Shown: positions 1 through 11,742, numbered from the stretch's first letter. The stretch is 64,000 nucleotides of DNA from Peronospora farinosa (GCA_947646735.1 CANTFK010000333.1:1-64000); one strand, 5' to 3'. A program made the numbers and translations. The notes: a model not told the origin generated them from the sequence alone.

Positions 1-26
1 GCAGTGTCAAGAGCGCATAAGAGTGT

Positions 27-1319
27 CGGACGGTCGATTTCTTTAAACATCGGGTGTCCAAGGAGGAACTAGAGGCCCACCCAAAGGACCTTCAGTCTTT
101 GGTCGACCTACCTTTACCGACAACGCTGAAGGCTATGCAATCATTTCTTGGAAGCTTGAATTACTACAACAGATATATCATAGATTATGCCGTATACGCG
201 TCGATCCTCTATGAACTGAGAGAGGTGAGTTTCCACGCGTGGAGGTGCAAATTGAAGGCTAACGATGAAGTGGCGGCTCAGGAAGACGACGAAGAAAAAT
301 GGTCGAAGGTACAAGTAGCGTTTGCGATGCTCAAGAACAAGATTGCTACGGCGCCCATTCTACGACATTTGACCCGGCTAGAGAGGCAGTTATTATTGTC
401 TACGCAAGTGAATGGGCCATCTCGGCGTCGTTGGTGCAGAATTACGACGGCCTGTACATGCCAGTAATGTTTACAAGCCGAACCCTCAAGTCAAACGAGG
501 TGAACTATAGCACAGTGGAAAAGGAAGTGCTGGCGTTGTTACGAATATAGGAGACTTGTATCGCGATGTTGTTCACCCGACCCCTCAAGGTTCTGCCGAG
601 ACATTCTACGTAGTGAAGTCTTCGGGGCTGCAAGGTCGCTTGGTAAATTGGGCCTCTCTTTTGTCCCAGTGGAATTTAGAGATTGTGAAATGCAAGAAAG
701 GCGAAGACCAGTTTCTGGGGGCGTGGTAGCCATAATTACGCCTCGAGAGAATGTAGACTCAATTCTGTCGTCAATTGCTCCCAAGAAGCAATCCAGGCAA
801 GTGGTCGACCTACCGACGCCCACAGTGGAACTAAATGAAGAACTGTATGTGATGAGTTTCGATGGGTCGGCCCGGGTGAAGCAAGAGGGAGGTGCTTGCA
901 GCGCTATTGTGTGGAGACTCCCTGCATGGACTATAGTCGCAGCTGCATCGAAATATCTCGACAAGTCTACGGTGAATGAAGCTGAATATGAGGGCATGTT
1001 ACTGGGCTTTGACATTTTGGAGCCAATAGAGCGACGGCGTTTGATTATTTGTGAAGACTCCAATTTGGTTGCAAGACAGATGCGTGGAGAGATTGAATGC
1101 AAAGCTTCAGGTTTATCCCCGTTGCGGGCCAAGGCGTTGAGTAAGCTCCAGTCGTGCCCCTCCCATGCAGTCTTACACGTGAGACGAGACTGGAATCAGA
1201 GAGCGGACCAGTTGGCCAGTGCGGCTTTACACCAGCAGCAAAGGGGCCGAGTCGATATCGAAAGGAGAGTGGCCAGGTATAGAAGCGATCAATCGGATGC
1301 CCGAGGTGTTGGTCCCTAG
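27..1319 (+). pseudogene. Gypsy pol fragment: RT thumb/connection, RNase H, and second (archaeal-type) RNase H
   Basis: Positions 54-467 encode the RT-to-RNase H transition, with the recognisable stretch MQSFLGSLNYYNRYIIDYA. A frame change near 300-360 leads into a truncated Ty3 RNase H (YASEWAISASLVQ, TSRTLKSNEVNYSTVEKEV), which stops at 550. Positions 840-1260 encode a second RNase H fold: FDGSARV (first Asp), NEAEYEG (Glu), CEDSNLV (Asp) and WNQRADQLA (last Asp), in the order typical of archaeal-type RNase HI. All four acidic residues are present. The frames are broken between the two RNase H domains, so the copy is not functional as read. Confidence 0.7.
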
Positions 1320-1420
1320 AGACCGGGTTCAGTCTGTCAAGGTATCCGCGGTGACGAGGTCACGTTCCCCCGTCAGAATATCTGGAGCAGTCATGCAAAA
1401 GATGTGATACACAACTCCCA

Positions 1421-3012
1421 ATGGACCGGATCCGAGATGCGCAAGAAGAAAAGAGCTGGGTACGAGAGTTGAAGGCATATTTGAAGAAAGATTGGAATGA
1501 CCTGTCTGTGGAATCGGCCCGAACTTGCAGCAAAATGTCTGGAGACTACGAGATAAGTGAAGAAGGACTGCTAGTGTACTTCCCCGGCCATAGAATCGAG
1601 GGAGACGACCGAGACATAACTGCCAGATTGGTGATAACTGAGAGTCTCCAAGCCGACGTCCTCCATCATTATCATAAGAGTTTGGAAGGCGGCCATCATA
1701 GAATCGGGCGTACTTATCATCGGATCCGACGATATTGTCATTGGAGGGGTCTGTTCCGGAGTGTCCAGAAATATGTGGGTCAGTGCATGGTTTGCGAGAC
1801 TGGGAAAGGGAGGCCCACTTTACAAGGGAAGTCTCCGGGGAATGTTGAAGCGACGTACCCCTTCCAAATTATCGCGATGGACCACATACCATCTCTCCCC
1901 AAGTCGCATAAAGGAAATACGGAACTACTGATCTGGGTCGACTTGTTCACAGGTTATGTGATGGCTAAAGCAAGTGCGTCACAGACAGCCCAGACAGTAG
2001 CTGAAGGATATGAAGAATGCGTTTTGCGCCGTTTTGGTGCCAGTGAGACGATCCGTCACGATCGGGAACCGGGGTTTATGTCGGACTTCTTCCGAGCGTT
2101 CAGTCGTATGGTGGGTCAACGTCAGAGAGCGACCATGGCCTACCGATCTCAAGCGAACGACACTGCGGAGAGAATGGTCCAGACTCTAACAAGATCGCTC
2201 AAGATGTACGTAGCCGACGTGGGACAGCGAGACTGGGATGAATACGCGGAACGATTAACGTTCGCGTTAAACACGGCTCAAGACAGAGTACGGGAGGAAA
2301 CACCGTTCTATCTGGTCCATGGATGGGATGCTAGGATCACTCTTGAGACTATGTTACCGGTGGTGAACACTCGACGTCGAGAATCAGGACCTCGGAGATG
2401 GAGATATCGGATTTAGAGTCACTATCAGCGAGCAAGAGACCAAGTCAACGAGAACTTACGGTGGGATAGTCAGGCTTGGGTGCAAGCGCATAATGAAGGG
2501 ATAGTCGGCCACGAAATTCAGCCAGGGCCCCGGGTATAGCTATACTTAGACCGGGTGAAATAAGGGTATGCCAAGAAATTGGCCCACCTCTGGCACGAAC
2601 CGTTCCGAGTCCGGGAATTGGCCGGAGATCATGCAGCACGTTTGGAACTACGAGGCACAGAATACAGAATATTTCCAATCGTGCACATTTCCAAGCTCAA
2701 GCCCGTCAGAGAGTTCTCCGATCGATCTAGCAGCAAACTAGAAATAGACAGAGCAGACCGGGTTGACTTCGACGAATGTCTTTTAAAAGAAGATAGCTGG
2801 GTGCTGGAATTGGAAGAAGGCGAGTATGAGATCGAAGAAATATTGGAGAGTCGTACAGGTAAGAAAACTCGGTATGGACGGCAACAACGAGAATTCCTCG
2901 TGCAATGAAAAGGACACCCTGATCCCACGTGCGTGGACGAAGCGGATCTACATTGTGGATCCTTACTACAAGATTTCGAGCGCAAGAAGACAAGCCATAA
3001 CCGCTTCGAAGT
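1421..3012 (+). pseudogene. Gypsy integrase and chromodomain
   Basis: One reading frame carries integrase followed by chromodomain, interrupted by stops at 2414-2416, two more before 2579, and a TGA at 2906-2908. The zinc site is H-H-C-C (HHYHKSLEGGHH to CMVCETGK). The catalytic residues are in AMDHIPSL, RHDREPGF and QANDTAERM, so the D,D,E triad is kept. The chromodomain begins at YEIEEILESR, and the TGA falls where the conserved Trp of the EFLVQWKG motif is expected. Such chromodomains usually steer integration to modified chromatin. The broken frame argues against activity of this copy. Confidence 0.75.
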
Positions 3013-3070
3013 AATACAAAGCCATGAGAACTAGCGGACTGTACCAAGGTCCCTGGAAGGTAGACCATGG

Positions 3071-3150
3071 TCTCTCATTAGGAGATCCGGGTCCCTCATT
3101 GGTAGACCTGGTCCCTCAGTGGTAGGCTCGGTCCCTCGTTGGTAGACCTG
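3071..3150 (+). repeat. 20-bp tandem repeat, four units
   Basis: Four units with an exact 20-bp period, consensus gtccctcgttggtagacctg. The last unit matches exactly and the first is the most diverged. The same unit recurs at 5409-5428 with a variant at 5430-5450, so it belongs to the Gypsy element, probably to an untranslated region. Confidence 0.8.
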
Positions 3151-3332
3151 GGTTTTGCGATGGGAGGACCTTGACTCTTCACGAATTCGAGGTTTAGAAT
3201 AATGAAGAACGAAGAAAGAAGACTGAAAATATCATTTGGAAACAGAAGGAAGTATGGCGAAGGAGATGGAAGATGGACAGACGCACAGAAAATAGGATCG
3301 AAGAGAACGAAGATTCGTGTTCAAAGGAAGAC

Positions 3333-4986
3333 CTAAGAGGGCGGGCTAAAGTTACCCTTGAGGCGTGGGACTAAAGTTCCAGGATTAGGCACGGAAGGCA
3401 ACCGATGATGGGTGATACACGGCCACGCGGAATCCGACACCTGAAGGGCCTCTAGCAGGTAGGCTGGATCTGATCCCTCCTCACGACCAGGGTACCAGTA
3501 AACTACATGACGGGTTCGAGGAAGATGTCGGGAGAAGGGGTCCAGGAAAATGTCGAGATTGCAGCGGCCCTTACTCATCTCAACGAAGATAAAGTCGACC
3601 ACCTCCCGCCACGCTCGAGTCGCCCGACTCCGACGCTTCTTCCGCGCGTTGTAATATGACGCAAGAAAATAGTTCGCTCGCGCTTGTTCTTTGAAGATCC
3701 ACAGGCAGTGGGTAGCCTCCCAGAGCGCTTGGCTATGCTCTTCGTCAAACTGTGTGTAGACCGCCGCCGACTGGGCGAACCAGCCGACAGGTCGAAAGGA
3801 AACGGGTGGAATCGGAACACGGTCTGCTACCCAATATTCAGCAGTCAGCAGTTTCTGGATCATTGGGGAGTTCACCAGTGACTTCTTTCACTTGGGAGGG
3901 CGTTCAAAGTTTGCGTCCGGTGGGCCGAACCACCCACAAGGTAGATCAAACTGGTAGACCAAGTCTTTTGGAGACATCGTCACAATGCACCAAGAGTTAA
4001 TAAGGTCGACCGGCCAAGGTACCACTTCTGCGGCAGAGAAGGTCTTCAGCTGCATGTACCCAGGGATGATGTCATCCTTGGGGAGCGAACAAGAGTCGGT
4101 CTGGAGGGGTGGATCGTCGACCGCAACCGTGAGCGCGTCCTTTTCCTTCCCTGCGGTCGACTCAGTCTCCTAGCCAGAAGACCCGAACATCACTCGGGTC
4201 TTAAGGCTAGAGAGGCCTGCAGTAGAGATGGGTTTCAGGAGAGATGTAGGCGTTGGCAGAAGACTTGAGGAACTTGTAATCGTAGAACTTCGACCGGGCC
4301 GACCGAAGTGTCTCGCTGTCGTTGCTGAGGTCGTCTTCCAGAGACTCCAGCATGACGGGAGAACGGATGCCAGAGACCCCTGACAGCGGTATGCGGACGT
4401 TTCGGATCTCAGAGACTTGGTGGACTTGGCAGGCACGCGGGATGACTTTCGTCTGGACCGTTTCCCGAGAGCTTTCGACGGCTTCGAAGGTGGACATACG
4501 GCCGGGGGCGAAGCCGTCGAAGAGGAAGCTGGTCCCGGAGGTGAAGTCGGCGTGGTCGAGTTCTACTGCGAGAAGAGAGTAACGACTTCGACTGTTGTCG
4601 ATCTTCCATCGTAGGCGTTCGACCAGTGCAGTATAGTGCTGAGGGGCCTCGCGGTGTTGGACCACCATCCGGGAGTTGTCGCGTAACTCCTCTTCTAGGC
4701 GATCACACCGGGTAGACAATAAGGTGGCGGAAGGGGGGACGAAACTTAATCGACTCTCGCAGTATTCTATGCGGCGAGATTGCGCGTCCACGTTAACTTT
4801 CAGTTCATGCAGAGCTACGCGCACGTCGACTGGCGCGTAAGATGGATTGTCGTCCATGGAGACCGAAGTGGCGGAAGTATCGGCCGACTTGGTGGGAGGA
4901 AAAGCGGTGGAGACAGGAGGGCTATCAACGGTGGAAGTCTCGGCGGAACTCAAAGGTGAAGAGACTGGCAAGTAGAGGTCGACCAA
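3333..4986 (-). pseudogene. Antisense gene of unknown function inside the Gypsy element
   Basis: Read on the minus strand, an N-terminal part (4986-4207, about 259 codons, Ser/Thr/Pro-rich then probably coiled coil) is followed by an open stretch around 4150-3880 in another frame (including the residues LPKDDIIPGYMQLKTF) and then by 3875-3333 (AEYWVADRVPIPPVSF, LWIFKEQARANYFLAS). At least one frame change near 3880 and another near 4170-4210 separate the parts, so I call it broken. The codon-like continuity over about 1.6 kb argues against chance. I do not recognise the protein. It sits after pol in the opposite direction, as the antisense ORFs of some plant Tat-type Gypsy elements do. It could instead be a separate inserted gene. 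Confidence 0.5.
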
Positions 4987-5408
4987 GGACGTCTATTCGA
5001 ATGGAGGTTCAATCGAAGGTGCGGGGACGATCGAGGTCGGTTCTTTAGACGGTGGGTCAGAACCAGGTGAAGACATTGCTGAAACGACACGGATTAGATG
5101 CGAATATTGAAAAAAGGAAAGTAAAGGACTCACGTGACGGAAGAGGTAAAGACATGCGCGTGCTCAAACCGCTGTACGGCTGAGCAAGTGCAGGGGGCGG
5201 CTGTGGTGAAATGCTTGTTTTGAGATATGGAGACCCCTGAATCCAGTTGGATTCGGAGTATAAATCACCGTGTATCAGGGAAAAGAGACCAGAGAGGTAG
5301 GGGCCTTGTCAGGGAAGCGACCGTTGGCGGAATACAATTTGCAGGACCCACAAAAAGATAAATCAGCATCAGGGTATCGATTAACCGGTACCGAAGGAAG
5401 TCGACCCG

Positions 5409-5450
5409 GTCCCTCGTTGGTAGACCTGGGTCCCTCGTCGGACGACCTCG
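5409..5450 (+). repeat. Second block of the 20-bp Gypsy repeat
   Basis: One exact copy of the 20-bp unit seen at 3131-3150, followed by a diverged copy. It lies about 2.3 kb from the first block, which suggests matching untranslated regions or LTR-proximal sequence of the same element. Confidence 0.7.
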
Positions 5451-5749
5451 GCCCCTCGGGGTTCAGCCACTCCTGACCAGTTAATACAAGGTTCAGACCA
5501 GTCGACGCAAGGAATCAGATCGATGGCCACCTACCGGCCCGACGAGTGAAGCATATCCACTCGAGGCCCCACAGGTCTACCTCCCTCAAGGCAGACATCT
5601 ACATCGTCACCAAGTCCTCCAAAGAGTGCAACCCGCCAGCCGACGGGTACACAAGGTGAGAGAAGGTCCATACGCGGCATCGGGGTGCCCCCTCCGACAG
5701 TCGGCAGTCCGGCACAGTGAGTGGTTTGGGGTGTCATCATACAATTTTG

Positions 5750-6240
5750 AGAACCCAATTCACTACAACATTGACATGCAAAACGACAGGTACACATTGA
5801 CTGGTGTCGACAGGTATACCTTGTCTTCATATCTAGCAATTACCTGACTCAACCAAATATTTGAAAGTAAAGTGATGGTTCAATATACTATCCGCGTAGA
5901 ATTCGCGCACCTATCCGTCGGAACGATAGGAAGCATCAGCAAGCTGCACACTAACTAAAAGTAGCATAAAAAGCTGTTTGACACCAATACTCAGTCCTTT
6001 TTAGAAAATCACACCTTTATATCCGGTCCGAGCGTACCTATTTGTCAAAACGACGGGCACACACTCAAGCGAAGCGCTGCGTTTTTTAAAGATGCCTATA
6101 TATACTATCAGCGTAAGATTTGCGCGACATGTCCGCTGGAACGACGGGTGAACACCTTAGCAAATTGCTGCATTTAACATGCCTATATATACTACTTCGC
6201 ACCGACGGAACGACGGGCTAGTATTAATAGTAATAATTTA
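5750..6240. repeat. Helitron-like dispersed repeat with CCGTCGGAACGACGG hairpins
   Basis: Contains diverged copies of the palindromic motif CCGTCG-GAA-CGACGG (near 5920, 6140, 6203) and a stretch closely matching 58810-58910 (both carry gtcgacaggta and agcaattacctgactcaacc). It is a member of the repeat family that fills 57.2-59.4 kb. The hairpin near 6203 is followed at once by CTAG, as in Helitron 3' ends. From 6240 to 6583 I see only AT-rich sequence. Confidence 0.6.
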
Positions 6241-6583
6241 ATAGACACGAAAATAATTATATATTATGTCTTGTGAAAATTATACTAACAAATTTTCGAC
6301 TAAAATAAAAAAAGTAAAAATATAATATATTTAGTACCCATAATTAAATTAATGTACTTAATAAAACTTACTAAAATACTTGCAGTATATTTAAACCAGC
6401 TTAATCTAAAAGGTAAAAATATTTTCTAACCTAAACGCATTAAATGATCCTAACGGTATCTCGGTAAAATCGCCCTAGCTACTACAAATAAAACAAATAA
6501 AATAACATAATAAGTTTGGCAAGCTGACTTTATACTTTCCACTCTTTAACTTAATTTGAAAGCGTGCAGGACGTTTGGCAAAC

Positions 6584-7483
6584 ATGTCACGACCGGTTGT
6601 CGGTGTAAATGTGACTGCGCACAGGAAAGAACAGAACATGACGGATATTAAGAAAAGAAAGAAATTGTGGGTATGCTACTACGTTGAGCTCGTTGTGGGC
6701 TCGCCACGGGAGAACCACACGCGATTAGGCTTTTCGGGTTCCTTTCAGGCTCTTGTGCGATTGCACCGCGAGTTTTTGCGGCTTTATATCGAAAAATACG
6801 GAGAATCTCAGGGTGGACTACTTACTGGACGCGAAAGCTTCCTGTCGACCCGTTCGTCGTCCACATCGCGTTCGTCGGTGTCGTCGACGTCTAAGAGGTC
6901 GCCTACCTCTTTCTCGAGTATCGTGCGGCACACATTCCGCTTGAAGAAAGAAAGCACTACCAGCAACGAAGTTGAAGAAGAAGAAAAGGAGACGACGAGC
7001 AAGCTGCATACTCATCAGACTCATCACGCTCACGACCTGCACCATCAGTATATGTCCGCGATAGAGCCACCTGGGATTGTTTCCTTTCCTGTACAGAAGA
7101 AACTGCTGCTGCATCTGGAAAGCGGTGAGGCCAAGGATGATGAAAAAATTGAGGCTCGCAACGCCGCGTTATTTGAATATTATTCGCAACTGTTTAACTC
7201 ATTTGACAGCGAGCTGTATCTGGAGTTAGTTTACCAGCGTGCTCAAGAGCGCGCAACCAAGAACAAGAGCCTAGTATGTGAGAATCAGTCGGAGGACGAA
7301 GCAGAGCAGATATCGTCTTCCAAAATTAGCGGCGGGTTTTTCAATCTGCTGCGCCACCGAAACACGGAGGGCGTTAAAAGCAGCAAGCAGGTTGAATTTG
7401 TCGAGCCCGTGTACGTGCGCACAAGGGGAAAATCGCGTAGACGGCGGTCCACTCATCGAAACTCCAGCCTCCATGCCCCATAA
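6584..7483 (+). CDS. PX-like (phox homology) domain protein, hypothetical
   Basis: 299 aa from the first ATG at 6584. The N-terminus (LWVCYYVELVVG, then SFQALVRLHREFLRLYIEKYG) looks like the start of a PX domain split by a long Ser/Lys/Glu-rich insertion (about residues 75-155), which resumes at IEPPGIVSFPVQKKLL and ends with a helix rich in charged residues. PX domains bind phosphoinositides, so a membrane-trafficking role is possible but is inference. The C-terminus is basic (GKSRRRRST). The stop codon lies inside the first unit of a 29-bp tandem repeat, so the protein end may vary between strains. No intron was needed. Confidence 0.6.
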   Translation: MSRPVVGVNVTAHRKEQNMTDIKKRKKLWVCYYVELVVGSPRENHTRLGFSGSFQALVRLHREFLRLYIEKYGESQGGLLTGRESFLSTRSSSTSRSSVSSTSKRSPTSFSSIVRHTFRLKKESTTSNEVEEEEKETTSKLHTHQTHHAHDLHHQYMSAIEPPGIVSFPVQKKLLLHLESGEAKDDEKIEARNAALFEYYSQLFNSFDSELYLELVYQRAQERATKNKSLVCENQSEDEAEQISSSKISGGFFNLLRHRNTEGVKSSKQVEFVEPVYVRTRGKSRRRRSTHRNSSLHAP

Positions 7484-7562
7484 TTCCACCACCAGCAATC
7501 CATGCCCCATAATTCCACCACCAGCAATCCATGCCCCATAATTCCACCACCAGCAATCCATG
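7470..7562 (+). repeat. Three tandem 29-bp units overlapping the stop codon
   Basis: Units at 7470-7498, 7499-7527 and 7528-7556 are identical, and a 6-base partial unit follows. Each unit contains ccatgccccataattccac. The TAA at 7481-7483 ending the upstream gene lies in unit 1. Confidence 0.9.
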
Positions 7563-8797
7563 TATGTAAAAGACCCACTAGGAACGTAAACGATCATAAT
7601 GTTTCCTTGCGTTGCGAAACGATCATACCCAATTGATGTAAGTAATAGGAAAGTAGATGCCTCGTATTCGGAATTTCGTCTCGTCACCTTCACTGCCTCC
7701 AATGCTTCGCCATCACAAGTAAGATGGGCAAAGTATTTTGAATCCTTGGATAATTAGCTTCCTTCGTTCTCTAACGCAGGCTAATCCTGGCGCAAAACAT
7801 AGTTCTTCTTGTCTTTCAGAAAGCTATCTCGATGTAGTGGTTGTCTGAGGACCCCTTTGCAAATTTTTGTTTTCAATCCATCCAACCCCCCGATAGTAAG
7901 AATCTGCTTTATTTCAATGCCTCTGACTAATGTCTTCTGTTGCTTAGAATTATAATACCAACAATACAAGCAAACATAGGATCGGAGGGCAAGTAAGGTG
8001 GCAGAATTCATACCTAAGCGATAACAACCCAAAAGGTGGTGCTGGCGAAAGCACTCGAAGAGACAAAGAGTCTCATGCGAGCAAAAAGAGTTGCCTTCAT
8101 TAATGTAAAATGCGAAAAACACACAACACTGATGCCCTCGTACCACGCCCGAAAAATGTCAACGATTCAGAAATTTCAACTTGCGCTTTTCGTAAGGCTG
8201 AAGCTTGGCGATTTAAAGTTTGAAATGTACTTCCGCCACACCGCAAGTTACAAACGTCTCATTGAAAACTGCTGACCCAACCTGTTCGCAATGATAACGC
8301 AATGACGCAACTCCCGGTGTAGCTGCACCACGCTCCCGTCTATTTCCATGAGATTCGCTACAAATCAACTGCATCACATGTTTCTCTGTATTTTTCCATC
8401 AGCATCTGGTGTCGCAAAGTAATTGGTCTTGTGCGTCTTTTGCATGTCGGCCATATCTCGTCGTTCACTCTCGAGCACGCGGTAGATCGAGCTTTCTTAT
8501 CGAAAGGTTTATGGTGCTTTATCATGCGCGGGTCGTTGCTTAAGTTGCATGAAGCCGTACGAGTGAGCTGAAAGAAGAGCAAAGTGGTACGGTAGATATA
8601 GGTCCATGCAGCGCCATGGACCCTCAGAATGACCGGAAATTCATTAAACGGATTAAACAAGGCTTAAATACGGTACAGCTCTCAAATCTAAGTATATTCT
8701 TCATGCAAGCGTTGATTGGATGAATTCATTCACTGCTCGTAACACTAATTAATTAGCTTGTCGTTTTGTTTTCGGTTTTAGACTCTTTATATAAATC
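7563..8797. other. Intergenic, no gene recognised
   Basis: Open frames here (for example 7781-8146 minus and 8358-8660 minus) show no family feature and overlap others. A TATATAAA box at 8788-8795 lies directly before the ATG of the next gene. Confidence 0.5.
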
Positions 8798-11742
8798 ATG
8801 GTTGGCAATGGATGCACGTGCGGCTTCTTGCCATGCATTTGCGTGGGCGACGTCGAGGACGCTGTAGACTTCTCGGAAGAGTTTCATGGTGGAAATAATA
8901 GTAATGATAGCGGTACCATCACGTCAAAAGCCAGGCTGCGCCAGCTATTCGCATCTGACGCCACGTCGCAGTGCATGAGCTGCATGATGCTGCCGTGTAT
9001 TTGCCCCAATGAAGACGATGCCGCCATGTTGGGTGACAATGAGGCTACAAATGTGAATTCTACTAGACTGCTGGCGACTGACCAAGATCTGGGAGTTGGC
9101 AACGAGGAGACGGACGAGTATGGTCGCGTACGACTGGGCGCACCTTCCACCACTAGTCAAGTAGAGAGAAACGGTAACTTGTGGATAGCAAGAGAGATTA
9201 AGCCCCTGCTAAAGCCTCACCAAGTGGAAGGCGTCCAATTTTTGCACTCCCATGTGGTAGCCAATCGTGGGTGTATCCTTGCAGACTACATGGGGCTCGG
9301 CAAGACGCTACAAGTGATCACTGTTATTTATTCCTTCATTATTGACGAAATGAACGCGCGAAAGCAACGCAGAGAGAATGTAGCTAGTTCTGCTGTAAAT
9401 ATAGAGGATTCAGAAAGACCACAAGATCAGGACGGGCATGACGGCAACGAGGATATCCAGGCGACCGTTCTAGTGCTATGCCCAGCGATATGTTTATCCA
9501 ACTGGGAATCCGAGTTCAAAAAGTGGTTGAACGCTGAGGCACGTGCGCGCTGTCCTGTTCACACGTTGGATGCTTCCTCGACAAAAGGCACCAATGTAGG
9601 TCGTCTGCGACTGCTTCGACGCTGGAAGCGCGCTGGTGGCGTCTTGCTGATGGGGTATGAGATGTTTCGCGGACTATTAAACCCAACAACTACGCCTGTG
9701 AGCTGTTCTCCTGCGCGCGATGCATCCATCCGGGTGTGTTCGCGTATGGTTTTCGCTACAATGGAAGTTACCAGCGCTTCTGCGCAGGATGTTCTCCAGG
9801 TGCAACGTACAGCACACGAGTTTCGGCGCCTGCTATGCTCTCCGGGGGCAGATCTTGTGGTCATGGATGAAGGCCATCGGATGAAGGATCCAAGCTCGTT
9901 ACTGTGCCAAAGTGTAGCTCAGATTCAATCCCCTCGACGCTTGGTGCTCACTGGTTATCCTTTGCAAAACTCTTTGTCCGAGTACTGGTGCATGGTCAAT
10001 TTTGCGCGGGAGGGCTTTCTGGGCAGCTACGATGAATTTCGGGTGAAGTACGAGAGACCCATTCTGGAAAGAGACATGTCACGTTCACAAGAGCTGATTG
10101 AGTTGTTGCAGAGTGTCGTGCTGCGTCGAGGCAAAGCCCTGCTGCGCTCCCAGCTGCCGCCTAAGCTGGAGTGGATCTTGTATTGCAAACTCTCTCCAGT
10201 ACAGCATCAATTGTACTGCGATTTCCTTGATTATTACAGGGACGGCAGCGGGGCTACTGCTGATCTTTTGACTGCTTATGCCACACTGCTGCAAGTGATG
10301 AACCACCCAGATATTATTTATTCAAAACTCTGTCCTTTCGAGGAAGATGGCTCTTCACTGCTGCTAGGGGAGGAATGTGAGGCCAACGACACATCGCTAG
10401 GCCTAGACGTCTCAAGTGGCTGGGCATGGGAGAGTGAAGAGCGTTTGCACGAAAAACAGCAGACTGTTGCAGCTCGAAGGCGTAGGAAGCGACAGAAGCT
10501 CACGGATACTCAAAAGTCTTCGGAGTGGGCACGCTCCGTAATATTCGGTGATCCCCGACAAGAAGTCGAGCCATCTGCAAAGGATAGGGCAAGTAGCTAT
10601 CATGCGAAAATACCGGAGCACAGCGGAAAAATGGTCGTGCTGTTGAGCATCGTCCAGGAGAGCTTTCTTTGTGGTGATAAGGTCGTTGTGTTTTCTCAAA
10701 GCGTTCCTACGCTAAAGGTTATATCAAATTTTCTGCATGCGAGCAGTTTTAGTCCATCACGTGCTGCGGACGACGCTACGAAGGCGCGCAATAGCTTCAA
10801 AGAAAGAATTGCAGGCAAGTCGAAGCGCCGCCGAATTACTTCGCGCCCGAATCGCGACCCAGCTGGAATCTTGCGCAAGCGTCGAAACCAAACAGGAACT
10901 AGCAGCTTGGGTACTAATACTATCGATGCGGTGCCAAGTGTCACTTCAAACGAGTGGCTATTGCAGATCGATGGCAGTACGAATGGAGCCAAACGCATGG
11001 AGTATATCCAGGTATCCCCTGAACGCAACGAATGCAGTTATGACTCTTTAAATCGATTGAACAACTGACAAACTCTGCTGTGTCCACTGTCTAGCGATTT
11101 AGCTCGACTGATTCACCGGTTAAGGTGCTATTGGTATCTACGCGCGCTGGTGCTGAAGGCATCAATCTTCACGCCGCGAACCGCCTCGTGCTATTCGACG
11201 TTAGCTGGAATCCTTCCAACGACCACCAGGTATGCGGTACAATGGCACTGTCACTTACTATGGTGATGGGAGACTTACTTGTATAATTTTGCCGTGTTCA
11301 GTCAATGTGCCGCTCGCACCGCATCGGCCAGGCTAAAACTGTGCACGTGTACAGGCTTGTGAGCACAGGCACGATGGAGCGTATGATTTACGAGCAGCAG
11401 ATGAAGAAGGTTGATCTGTCTACTGCAGTGGTGGACAGTCATGAGCTTGTTGACCAGACAAAGCGGCCTGTAGATTTATCCAGCCTTGCATATACGGATA
11501 CAACGAAGAAAGAGAATCTGATGCGGTTTAGTGGGTTCCTTCAGCCGCCCACGGAGGTTGACTACGACAAAGAACTTGAGGTGGATGAGACTATTGTCAA
11601 AGAAGACGCAGTCTTAGCATCGTGCATGAAGCAGCTAGGACGTTGGCTCGTTGATGTTTGCCGCGTGGACGAATCCTTGGACGAAGAGAAGCAGCCTGGG
11701 CAATCATTTCGAGACGGTCTTTTATCAGGACTGGGTAGTTAA
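8798..11742 (+). CDS. SNF2-family ATPase, ATRX/ARIP4 (RAD54L2)-like
   Basis: Three exons, 8798-11011, 11095-11229 and 11302-11742, giving 929 aa. Introns of 83 and 72 nt have GT-AG ends and keep frame. The product is an ATP-driven chromatin remodeller or DNA translocase acting in the nucleus. Motifs in order: Walker A in [10 protein letters not shown] (about residue 165), Walker [24 protein letters not shown], and in the second lobe [23 protein letters not shown] and [17 protein letters not shown]. The last motifs are created only by the two splices, which supports the model. The LTGxPLQN motif has Tyr where Thr is usual. The N-terminus has two cysteine clusters ([10 protein letters not shown] and [11 protein letters not shown]) that may bind metal. 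The TATA box ends 2 bases before the ATG, so the true start could be further downstream. Confidence 0.9.

Larger units (their letters stand above)
1..5470 (+). mobile_element. Ty3/Gypsy retrotransposon with two RNase H domains, chromodomain and antisense ORF (left end outside window)
   Basis: Domains read left to right on the plus strand: end of reverse transcriptase, normal Ty3 RNase H, a second archaeal-type RNase H, integrase with zinc site and D,D,E core, then a chromodomain. A separate gene lies on the minus strand after pol. No left LTR is visible because the element continues past base 1. The right boundary is uncertain; I place it loosely after the 20-bp repeats at 5409-5450. Pol has several in-frame stops and frame changes, so this copy is dead. 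Gypsy elements with an extra archaeal-type RNase H are known from plants and oomycetes. Confidence 0.75.

Noticed and set aside
7781..8146. 121-codon minus-strand frame
   Set aside because: Composition and lack of any motif suggest chance; no splice partner found.
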